A stretch of DNA of 5,119 nt from Enterobacteriaceae endosymbiont of Donacia cinerea. GTDB taxonomy: Bacteria; Pseudomonadota; Gammaproteobacteria; Enterobacterales; Enterobacteriaceae. The stretch spans positions 1 through 5,119 of the forward strand of contig NZ_CP046205.1 of NCBI RefSeq assembly GCF_012569925.1. Direction: 5' to 3'. The translations under genes and the position numbers were made by a program. This document shows, piece after piece, positions 1 through 5,119 of this stretch; position 1 is the first letter of the stretch, and every line of letters begins with the position of its first letter. The notes beneath the pieces are model-generated. The model had not been told where the DNA came from. It did no database searches and worked only from the letters and a program-made list of their open reading frames with translations.

Positions 1-2778
1 ATGGAAAAAAAACTAATAATTTTTAAGATTATAAAAAAATTACAAAAAATACTAATAGTTGTTTTCTTTACATGTTTTTTTACATCTAATGTTAATAGTA
101 AATTAAATAAAAAGATTAATAACTTAAATGTTTGTATTTTTAAGAAAATAAAAAAGGAATATTTTTCTTTCGTAAATAAAACAAATATAAATATAATAAA
201 AAAAATTTTTGACAGTAATTCTATAAAAGAAATTTTAGAAAAAGAATATTCCTTTTTTAAAAATAAAGATAAAAACAGTTTTAATAAATCTTTATCTAAA
301 GAAGAGATTTTTTGGGATAATGTAAGAAAACATTCAAATAATAATAATTATCTAGATAATTATAAATTAGATTCTTTTTCTGTTACAAAAAAGAAAACTG
401 AAAGTAATCAAAATAACATATTTTATTACTACTCATTAACAAAAAAAAATTTTTTAAACAAAGATAATTTTACAACAAATATTAAATCAATTATTTTTGA
501 TGCATTCAATAATGAAATTAATAAAAAAGTTCAATCTGGTTTTTATAAATTATTTAGTAAACTAAAAGTAAATGGAAAAACTCGAATAAAAATAAAACTA
601 GATGAAAATTTAAATCTTAATAATTCAGAGATTAGTTTTTTATTACCTTTAAGGGAAAGTGACGATTATATCTTTTTTTTACAAAATAGTACACATAAAA
701 CTAATAATAGAAATCAGAATAATTTTGGTTTAGGTTTGAGAAAATTTTCTTTTGATAATAATTATTTATTAGGAATAAATAGTTTTCTAGATTATGATAT
801 TTCCTTAGATAATATGAGATTAGGTTTAGGATTTGAATTTTGGAAGGAATTTATTAAATTTAATACTAATATCTACTATGGTTTAAGTAGATGGTGGCAT
901 TATACAAATAACTTGAATAAAAAAAATTTTTATAATGATATTCATGATAATGAATATTTTTCAAAACCAGCTACCGGATTTGATTTTAGAATTAAAGGGT
1001 ATTTACCTAAAATACCAGAATTAGTATTTAAACTAGATTATTCTAAATATTTTGGGAATATAGGATTTAAAATGAATAATGATGGGGAAAGTTATGAAAA
1101 AATCTTTTCTGATCCTTTTTTTTCTTTTTCTATTAGTTATAATCCAATACCTTTTTTAACTTTTAGTATAGAGAGATTACAAACATTAGAAAAAGGTAAT
1201 TTCCAATTTGGGATAAATCTAAACATACAATTAAACTCTTCTTTTTATAATCAAATACATACAAAAATTAATGATGTTTTTTCTTCATCTTATGATCATA
1301 GGTATGACTTTGTAGATAGAGATAATGATATTAAGTTAATATTTAGAAATAAATATATAATTAAATGGTTTTCAAAGAAAGAAATTATAGGATTTCCTAG
1401 AAGCCAACATTTTTTAAAAATGAATATCAGTCATGTTAATCCAATAAGTAATACTTATTTTAATGCTGGTCATGTTTTTACAAATGGGGGGGGATCAGTT
1501 TGGTTATATAAAAACTATAATAAAAATGATTATGTAATAAATTTACCTAGTTATGATTTTCAAAATGTTAATAATAACCATTATGTATTAAGAGTTGTTG
1601 TTACTGATATATTAGGTAATAAAGATGTATCTTTTATTAAGATAAAAGTTTTACGTCCTTTAGTAGATAAAAAATCTTCAACTTTAAATATTTTCCCTAA
1701 AAAAATATTAGTAAATTCAGAAAAGGCAAAAATTGTTTTTGAAGCTAGAGATTCTAATAATGAATTATTAACAGATTTAAAGGATGTTAGTTTTTTCGTA
1801 GAAAAATGTTTTTTATTTGACAAACATAATATACATATAAGTCATGTTACTGAAAATCCTAAAGGAACTTATTCTGCATTTATAACAAGTTCATCTTCTG
1901 GATATGCTACATTTAGAGTAAAAATTGGTGATAAAGTAAATAAAGATATTAGTGATAAAATGGAATTTGTTATCCCATCTGTAGATAACATGGTACTAAA
2001 AATAGAACCTAAAAGTCTTATTGCAAAAGTTAATGAATCAATTAAATTATTGATAACCGTTTATGATAAACATGGTAAAAGATTAAAATTTTCTGATATT
2101 GAAATAAAAAATACAATGGCAGTAGATCAACATGGGGAGGTTAGAAAAGATAGTGGTTTAATTCATATTGAAGATATTACTCATAAAAAATCTTATGATG
2201 GCAAATATTTCTTTTTAAGATCTGATGTAAATGGAGAATTAGAACTTAAAATATCTGATCCTCATGGTATTGGGGTTAAAAATTTTTTTCAAATTATTGC
2301 GAATAATTATGTTTCTAAAACGTTTAACGTTATTTTTACAGTACCTACAAGTCCTAAAATTATTTTAGCTAAAATGTATGGACACATGCCTGATTTTATA
2401 CTTTTTAATGGTTTAAAATTTAGAAGACCTATTTTAAGCGCAGAACGTCTTGGAGATCAAGTAAATTATCTTCTAAATGAAGATTGGGCAAAATTTAATT
2501 GGTTTAATGCAGAAGCATTTTGTAAATCACGTAATTCCAGATTACCAACAAAAGATGAATTATTAGATTTTTATAATGCTCATCCAGGAGATGATTTAAT
2601 TGGTAATTATGGATGGCCTATAGTTGAAAAATTTTTTAGTATGTTTTGGACTTCAACTCCCAAAATAAATATGTATTTCCCGGATCCATTACATTTTCAT
2701 ATTGATTTTGTGACAGGGAAAATAGATCAAGGTATCGTGGGTAATATTTTTCCTTTTATTTGTGTTGAGGATAATTAA
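1..2778 (+). CDS. Intimin/invasin-family inverse autotransporter adhesin with C-terminal lectin-like domain
   Basis: Predicted outer-membrane surface adhesin of 925 residues. Residues 1-33 form a Lys-rich, hydrophobic Sec signal peptide (core ILIVVFFTCFF, cleavage likely after VNS). Residues 34-160 are Asn/Lys-rich without a recognisable LysM domain. Residues ~165-430 match the inverse-autotransporter barrel, with motifs such as ISFLLPL, FGLGLRKF, LGINSFLDYD, RLGLGFEFW, GFDFRIKGYLP and YNPIPFLTFSIER, closed by RYDFVDRDNDIKLIFR (434 onward). Ig-like domains follow at ~447-555, ~560-660 and ~662-770. The C-terminus (~785-925) resembles the invasin C-type-lectin-like tip: GHMPD, WFNAEAFC, RLPTKDELLDFY, YGWP, FWTSTP, with C841 and C921 as the likely disulfide. 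The frame is intact and ends in TAA. No good Shine-Dalgarno is seen; if the molecule is circular, a purine stretch lies at 5098-5106, and an in-frame TAA at 5090-5092 makes this ATG the first. The family is certain; the ligand is unknown. Confidence 0.9.
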   Translation: MEKKLIIFKIIKKLQKILIVVFFTCFFTSNVNSKLNKKINNLNVCIFKKIKKEYFSFVNKTNINIIKKIFDSNSIKEILEKEYSFFKNKDKNSFNKSLSKEEIFWDNVRKHSNNNNYLDNYKLDSFSVTKKKTESNQNNIFYYYSLTKKNFLNKDNFTTNIKSIIFDAFNNEINKKVQSGFYKLFSKLKVNGKTRIKIKLDENLNLNNSEISFLLPLRESDDYIFFLQNSTHKTNNRNQNNFGLGLRKFSFDNNYLLGINSFLDYDISLDNMRLGLGFEFWKEFIKFNTNIYYGLSRWWHYTNNLNKKNFYNDIHDNEYFSKPATGFDFRIKGYLPKIPELVFKLDYSKYFGNIGFKMNNDGESYEKIFSDPFFSFSISYNPIPFLTFSIERLQTLEKGNFQFGINLNIQLNSSFYNQIHTKINDVFSSSYDHRYDFVDRDNDIKLIFRNKYIIKWFSKKEIIGFPRSQHFLKMNISHVNPISNTYFNAGHVFTNGGGSVWLYKNYNKNDYVINLPSYDFQNVNNNHYVLRVVVTDILGNKDVSFIKIKVLRPLVDKKSSTLNIFPKKILVNSEKAKIVFEARDSNNELLTDLKDVSFFVEKCFLFDKHNIHISHVTENPKGTYSAFITSSSSGYATFRVKIGDKVNKDISDKMEFVIPSVDNMVLKIEPKSLIAKVNESIKLLITVYDKHGKRLKFSDIEIKNTMAVDQHGEVRKDSGLIHIEDITHKKSYDGKYFFLRSDVNGELELKISDPHGIGVKNFFQIIANNYVSKTFNVIFTVPTSPKIILAKMYGHMPDFILFNGLKFRRPILSAERLGDQVNYLLNEDWAKFNWFNAEAFCKSRNSRLPTKDELLDFYNAHPGDDLIGNYGWPIVEKFFSMFWTSTPKINMYFPDPLHFHIDFVTGKIDQGIVGNIFPFICVEDN
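1486..1493 (+). repeat. G8 homopolymer inside the adhesin gene
   Basis: Eight consecutive G residues encode Gly496-Gly497 and part of Gly498 (codons GGG GGG GGA) in the first Ig-like domain, just after the barrel. Elsewhere this gene mostly uses GGA or GGT for glycine, so the run stands out in a very AT-rich sequence. Loss or gain of one G would truncate the protein after the barrel. A role in phase variation is only a possibility. Confidence 0.6.
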
Positions 2779-2806
2779 TATTAATATTTTATATAATAGT
2801 TTTTTA

Positions 2807-2855
2807 TTTTTTAGTTTTAGAAAAAAAAATTTATCTTTTTTCTAAAACTAAAAAA
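2807..2855. terminator. Bidirectional terminator, perfect 20-bp inverted repeat
   Basis: Arms 2807-2826 and 2836-2855 are exact reverse complements, separated by a 9-base loop. Each arm starts with six T and ends with six A on the plus strand, so a hairpin followed by a U-tract forms in either direction. It sits between the convergent adhesin gene (stop at 2776-2778) and pheA (stop at 2833-2831), where a shared terminator is expected. The stem is poor in GC, which is usual in genomes of this composition. The right arm is also coding sequence: it encodes the last residues of PheA. Confidence 0.75.
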
Positions 2856-3511
2856 CTAGTTTGATTATTTATTTTATTTGATATATTAGTTTTTATAATT
2901 TTCAATTTATAAAATTTAGCTGAAATTTTATTTCCTATAGCTGCTAATTTTTTTGATTTATTTTTATTAATAAATTTCATTGCAAATGAAGAACTAGAAC
3001 AATATTTTATTTCCCATTTTGGAAATTTATTAATAAAAATACTACATTGTTTAAATGGCTCAGGATGACTAAAAACTTTTTTTATTTTATATATATCATC
3101 TTGATGAGAGACTAAACAATGTTGAATGGGTAATATGATTTTTTTTTTTATATGTAAAAAATACTTATTATTTTTTAATAATATTAAAACTTCTTTTATT
3201 AATCCTGTATAATTATTATATATAGGGATAATAGCAAAATTAATAATTTTACTTTTTATATAAAAAAAAATTTCAGTGAAGCTTTTACAACTTATACTAA
3301 TAATAGTTTTATTTATAAAACTATTATTAGTATAAGTTAATAAAGCTAAATGAGAATAACTACCTCTTGGTCCCAAAAAAGCAATACTTTTATAATATTT
3401 TTTTATAAAATTTTTTTGAATTTTTTTTTTTATAAAATTTTCAATATTATAATTAATAATTGTATTATTATTTTTATTAGAAAAAATACTATCTTTAATA
3501 ATTTTTAACAT
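2831..3511 (-). CDS. pheA: Stand-alone prephenate dehydratase domain (truncated P-protein)
   Basis: Prephenate dehydratase turns prephenate into phenylpyruvate in cytosolic phenylalanine synthesis. Residues 43-226 align throughout with the dehydratase part of E. coli PheA: IAFLGPRGSYSHLA (43-56), IIPIYNN (94-100), HCLVS (131-135), FSHPEPFKQCS (147-157), LAAIGNKISA near 190, and NQTSFLVLE at the end. E. coli PheA has about 386 residues; this protein has 226. The chorismate mutase domain is missing apart from a possible remnant of its last helix (IIKDSI, 4-9), and there is no C-terminal ACT domain, so phenylalanine feedback is probably absent. The ENT motif reads Y98-N99-N100 and the TRF motif T218-S219-F220; the Asn, Gln155 and Thr equivalents are kept. 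ATG at 3511-3509 is the only Met before the domain, with an in-frame stop upstream and no clear Shine-Dalgarno. It follows the initiator gene by 58 bp on the same strand, without an evident terminator between. Family certain; activity not certain. Confidence 0.9.
   Translation of the reverse strand: MLKIIKDSIFSNKNNNTIINYNIENFIKKKIQKNFIKKYYKSIAFLGPRGSYSHLALLTYTNNSFINKTIISISCKSFTEIFFYIKSKIINFAIIPIYNNYTGLIKEVLILLKNNKYFLHIKKKIILPIQHCLVSHQDDIYKIKKVFSHPEPFKQCSIFINKFPKWEIKYCSSSSFAMKFINKNKSKKLAAIGNKISAKFYKLKIIKTNISNKINNQTSFLVLEKR
3139..3149 (-). repeat. A11 tract in pheA coding strand (Ile121-Ile125)
   Basis: Eleven uninterrupted A on the coding strand spell ATA AAA AAA AAA AT within pheA. A second tract of identical length and phase lies at 3421-3431 (Ile27-Ile31). 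Such runs are known places for RNA polymerase slippage in AT-rich symbionts, so part of the pheA mRNA may be out of frame. Confidence 0.6.
3289..3338. repeat. 50-bp perfect palindrome inside pheA
   Basis: Arms 3289-3312 and 3315-3338 (24 bp each) are exact reverse complements around a two-base centre (TT at 3313-3314). The palindrome encodes about residues 58-74 of PheA, including TNNSFINKTIISIS, a stretch lying between the conserved SYSHLA and F.EIF segments where family members vary in sequence. By rough estimate from base composition, 24 consecutive complementary pairs are very unlikely to be accidental even at this AT content. It would form a cruciform in DNA or a long hairpin in the mRNA. 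Its role is unknown. Confidence 0.85.
3421..3431 (-). repeat. A11 tract in pheA coding strand (Ile27-Ile31)
   Basis: This is the second eleven-A run in pheA, upstream of the conserved domain and again spelling three AAA Lys codons between two Ile codons. A one-base slip here in DNA or RNA would lose the entire dehydratase domain. Confidence 0.6.
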
Positions 3512-3569
3512 TTTAAAATAAAAGAAATTAATTTTTGTTTATTTTAACATAAAAAAAAAAAGATAAAAG
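3512..3569 (-). other. Initiator gene-pheA intergenic gap, no clear terminator
   Basis: This 58-bp gap, read on the minus strand, holds an eleven-T run (plus-strand A11 at 3551-3561) without a preceding GC-containing stem. I see no strong Shine-Dalgarno before pheA and no convincing promoter. Co-transcription of the two genes is therefore plausible but not shown. Confidence 0.4.
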
Positions 3570-4397
3570 TTATTTTTTCATAATATGAACAATATCATTT
3601 TTATCTATCCAAAATTTCCACCCGGTGGCTAAAGATACTTCATATAATGATTTTTTTAAAATTTGTCTAAATTTCCATAATATATGTATATTACTTCCAC
3701 ATAATTTTTTTAAAGTTTCTACTTTATAGGGTAAAGGAGTCTTATTATGAGAACAAAAAAAGCAATGAATCCATTGTGATAATTGTTTACCTTTTAATTT
3801 CTTTCTTTCTTTTAAAGAAATTGCTGTCCACATAGAATCTATAAAAAAAGATATTATTTTTTTATTTAATAAAATAATATTTTTTTTTGTTTTATCATTT
3901 CTATACCATTCATGTAATAAATGACCTACATAAAAATAATTTTTATAATTTATTTCTATACTGCAAATAGATAATCTCATTAAAGATGATTTAAGCCATT
4001 CATAATCTTTTTTTCCTGTATTTCTGTTTATCGATTTTAAAAAAGAAAAGGTAGAAAAAATTACTTTTTCCCCTAAAGGAACTTTAGTAAATAAATATAA
4101 ACATTCTAACCAAACATCCAAATCAGCTTGATCTAAACTTTCACCTGTAAAACGTATTAAAAAACTATTTAATGACGTTTTTAAAATATTTTTTTCATAT
4201 TTTCTATTACCTTTTTTTATTATACCAAAAAGAGAACTACGTAGTAGAACATTTGGTATTACCCTTTTATTTTTTGAAATATTAGGAAAATTTCTTTTTA
4301 TATTAAAGTTATTATTTTCCTTATTTTTTTCTTTTTTTAAAACACTACTTTTTTTAACTAACAATTTAATTCTATTAAAAAATAATTTTTTACGCAT
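3570..4397 (-). CDS. trfA: TrfA-family plasmid replication initiator
   Basis: Predicted initiator that binds origin iterons, opens the adjacent AT-rich DNA and recruits host replication proteins. The 275-residue product follows RK2 TrfA over most of its length: IPNVLLRSSLFGI (47-59), T84-G85-E86 then LDQADLDVW (88-96), KVPLGEKVIFSTFSFL (105-120), LLHEW in the middle, and SHNKTPLPYKVETLKKLCGS (216-235), ending DIVHIMKK, which resembles the TrfA tail. These regions form the winged-helix DNA-binding domains of the family. The first ~45 residues are basic and not conserved. Start at 4397 is the first ATG of the frame; no Shine-Dalgarno stands at normal distance. The gene reads away from the iterons at 4721-4808 and has a plausible promoter between them and its start, the usual arrangement for an autoregulated initiator. 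It is intact and points the same way as pheA. Plasmid context is strongly supported. Confidence 0.92.
   Translation of the reverse strand: MRKKLFFNRIKLLVKKSSVLKKEKNKENNNFNIKRNFPNISKNKRVIPNVLLRSSLFGIIKKGNRKYEKNILKTSLNSFLIRFTGESLDQADLDVWLECLYLFTKVPLGEKVIFSTFSFLKSINRNTGKKDYEWLKSSLMRLSICSIEINYKNYFYVGHLLHEWYRNDKTKKNIILLNKKIISFFIDSMWTAISLKERKKLKGKQLSQWIHCFFCSHNKTPLPYKVETLKKLCGSNIHILWKFRQILKKSLYEVSLATGWKFWIDKNDIVHIMKK
3843..3888. repeat. Imperfect 18-bp inverted repeat in the initiator gene
   Basis: Arms 3843-3860 and 3871-3888 pair at 17 of 18 positions (the exception, G3850 against T3881, is a permitted G-U in one RNA strand) around a 10-base loop. It encodes part of the KNIILLNKKIISFF segment. 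A-runs and T-runs contribute much of it, so chance is a fair explanation. Confidence 0.4.
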
Positions 4398-4407
4398 TTA
4401 AAAAATT

Positions 4408-4432
4408 AAAGGTTTATTTTTTTATTACCTTT
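4408..4432. promoter_or_regulatory. Short inverted repeat just upstream of the initiator start codon
   Basis: AAAGGT at 4408-4413 and ACCTTT at 4427-4432 are reverse complements, centred about 23 bp upstream of the initiator gene start. In the leader RNA it could form a weak hairpin, or it could be a protein-binding site. It includes some of the few G/C bases of this leader. The evidence is position and symmetry only. Confidence 0.25.
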
Positions 4433-4616
4433 TTTTAAAGTTTCAAAAAATTGAACACCTATTTTTATTTATTATAATTTATTTAGTTTATTATTTAATA
4501 AAGTTATATAAATTAATTATTATGTTTTTTTTACTTTATAATATATGAATGTTTAATTTTGTTTATTTTCTATACATAAAAAAATTCATTATTTAAATAT
4601 AAATAAACAAGCAATA

Positions 4617-4632
4617 TCTAATTAAAATTAGA
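4617..4632. promoter_or_regulatory. 16-bp palindrome at the predicted initiator transcription start (operator candidate)
   Basis: TCTAATT at 4617-4623 and AATTAGA at 4626-4632 are exact inverted copies separated by AA. The site lies directly downstream of the predicted minus-strand -10 element (4641-4636), covering the expected transcription start, which is a good place for a repressor. Initiators of iteron plasmids often repress themselves through such sites. No iteron-like sequence is visible in the palindrome. Confidence 0.35.
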
Positions 4633-4635
4633 CTA

Positions 4636-4664
4636 ATAATACTAATATTTTTTTTAAATGTCAA
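4636..4664 (-). promoter_or_regulatory. Sigma70-like promoter for the initiator gene (and possibly pheA)
   Basis: On the minus strand, a consensus -35 TTGACA (4664-4659) is followed after exactly 17 bp by TATTAT (4641-4636), five of six matches to the -10 consensus. It lies between the iterons and the initiator gene and points towards the gene, leaving a leader of about 230 bases. AT-rich DNA gives many -10 look-alikes, but a full TTGACA at correct spacing is less common. Confidence 0.5.
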
Positions 4665-4720
4665 ATTTTTTTTAATAAAAAACAAATGTATTATTTTTTT
4701 TTAAAAAAATAAAGCAGCCC

Positions 4721-4808
4721 CAACACGGGATATCAAGTAGCCAAACACGGGATATCAAGTAGCCAAACACGGGATATCAAGTAGCCAAACACGGGATATC
4801 AAGTAGCC
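4721..4808 (+). repeat. Four tandem 22-bp iterons
   Basis: Copies run 4721-4742, 4743-4764, 4765-4786 and 4787-4808 without spacers. Copies 2-4 are identical, and copy 1 differs only at its first base (C for A). Each contains ACACGGGATATCAAGTAGCC, ten of 22 bases being G/C, far above the surroundings. A decayed partial copy (AAGCAGCC) may precede at 4712-4719. The 22-bp period, about two helical turns, puts each site on the same DNA face and equals the spacing typical of RK2 and R6K iterons. Together with the neighbouring TrfA gene this makes them the probable initiator binding sites. Confidence 0.85.
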
Positions 4809-4830
4809 TTATATGTATATATATAAAAAA

Positions 4831-4984
4831 ATGTGTTTTTCTTTATAATCATTTATAATCATTTATAATCATTTATAATCATTTATAATCATTTATAATC
4901 ATTTATAATGTGTTTTTCTTTATAATCATTTATAATCATTTATAATCATTTATAATCATTTATAATCATTTATAATCATTTATA
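4831..4984 (+). repeat. Duplicated 77-bp unit made of TTTATAATCA decamers
   Basis: Two exact 77-bp units lie end to end, 4831-4907 and 4908-4984. Each begins ATGTGTTTTTC and continues with six full TTTATAATCA decamers (4842-4901 and 4919-4978) plus a partial seventh. The 10-bp period is near one helical turn. Directly beside the iterons, this is the best candidate for the unwinding element. A host DnaA site (weak likeness to TTATNCACA) or a partition-type binding array is also possible. Copy number may vary or be misassembled. Confidence 0.8.
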
Positions 4985-5004
4985 AAATTTTATTAATTTA
5001 AGAC

Positions 5005-5033
5005 TTGTAAAAATAAAAAAATGTATGTACAAT
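5005..5033 (+). promoter_or_regulatory. Sigma70-like promoter reading off the window end, probably for the adhesin
   Basis: TTGTAA (5005-5010) and TACAAT (5028-5033) are separated by 17 bp; the -10 has five of six consensus bases and the -35 four of six. Transcription would start near 5040. If the ends join, about 80 bases separate that start from the adhesin ATG at base 1. Without circularity its target is unknown. Confidence 0.4.
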
Positions 5034-5119
5034 ATAAAAATATATGAATGAATGATATTAATATTAAAATTTAAATAAAATTTTACCAATAAAAAAAAGA
5101 AAGAAACAAATTAAATTCA

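Larger units (their letters stand above)
4659..4985. other. Predicted plasmid replication origin (iteron-type)
   Basis: The region joins the elements expected of an iteron origin: initiator-gene promoter, four 22-bp direct repeats of unusually high GC, then about 175 bp of almost pure A/T containing short tandem repeats that could serve as the unwinding element. No canonical DnaA box (TTATNCACA) was found in it; the decamers reach seven of nine positions at best. No coding frame of useful length occurs anywhere in 4398-5119. Confidence 0.7.

Noticed and set aside
344..363. 20-bp perfect palindrome in the adhesin gene
   Set aside because: Ten complementary pairs without a loop are expected about by chance in several kilobases this AT-rich, and it sits in an Asn-rich, low-complexity coding stretch.
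1581..1823. 80-codon open frame on the minus strand
   Set aside because: It lies wholly inside the well-supported adhesin gene, antisense to an Ig-like domain, and its product resembles no family I recognise. Its openness is explained by the sense codons.
3796..3822. 9-bp inverted repeat in the initiator gene (AATTTCTTT / AAAGAAATT)
   Set aside because: It is short and made of simple Lys/Glu codons, so it is compatible with composition alone.
4570..4578. DnaA-box-like CTATACATA
   Set aside because: It has two mismatches to TTATNCACA, and one such match is expected by chance here. I therefore do not call a DnaA box.
4398..4720. Small genes, tRNA or antisense RNA in the leader region
   Set aside because: Frames in both directions are interrupted after a few codons, no cloverleaf with conserved T-loop bases is visible, and TATAAT look-alikes (for example 4537-4542) lack a credible -35 element.
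4721..4808. CRISPR-like direct repeats
   Set aside because: The 22-bp copies abut without variable spacers, and no cas gene is present. They are iterons or tandem repeats.
1..5119. Insertion sequence, toxin-antitoxin, mobilisation or partition genes
   Set aside because: All reading frames of useful size are explained by the adhesin, pheA and trfA. No transposase, relaxase, ParA/ParB or toxin motif, nor terminal inverted repeats of an insertion sequence, can be seen.

Overview
The window looks like a complete small circular plasmid from a highly reduced, nutrition-providing gammaproteobacterial (probably Enterobacterales) insect endosymbiont. The reasons are as follows. By eye only about a fifth of the bases are G or C, proteins are loaded with Lys/Asn/Ile/Phe, and long A/T runs are common. 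The three gene families present (intimin/invasin-type inverse autotransporter, P-protein-type prephenate dehydratase, TrfA-type plasmid initiator) fit that group. The first base is the first base of a start codon, and the last ~115 bases carry a plausible promoter pointing towards it across the window ends. The circular form is an inference, because no sequence overlap proves the junction, and the host species cannot be named from this sequence.

Layout: (1) 1-2778, plus strand, a 925-residue outer-membrane adhesin with signal peptide, inverse-autotransporter beta-barrel, three Ig-like domains and a C-terminal lectin-like tip. (2) 2807-2855, a perfect 20-bp inverted repeat between convergent genes, probably a bidirectional terminator. 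(3) 3511-2831, minus strand, a stripped-down pheA encoding only the prephenate dehydratase domain, with no chorismate mutase and no regulatory ACT domain; it contains a 50-bp palindrome. (4) 4397-3570, minus strand, a TrfA-family replication initiator, 58 bp upstream of pheA and in the same direction. (5) 4398-5119, about 720 bp without a gene, which is the control and origin region. In order it holds a likely initiator-gene promoter with an overlapping palindrome, four exact or near-exact 22-bp iterons, a 77-bp duplication built of twelve TTTATAATCA decamers, and a promoter for the adhesin gene.

How it fits together: the initiator would bind the iterons, melt the adjacent AT-rich decamer region and shut down its own promoter. 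pheA probably rides on the same transcript or at least on the same copy number, giving extra, apparently feedback-insensitive phenylpyruvate (phenylalanine) synthesis, comparable in concept to amino-acid-gene plasmids of aphid Buchnera. The adhesin is the unexpected passenger, since surface adhesins are normally lost early in obligate symbionts.
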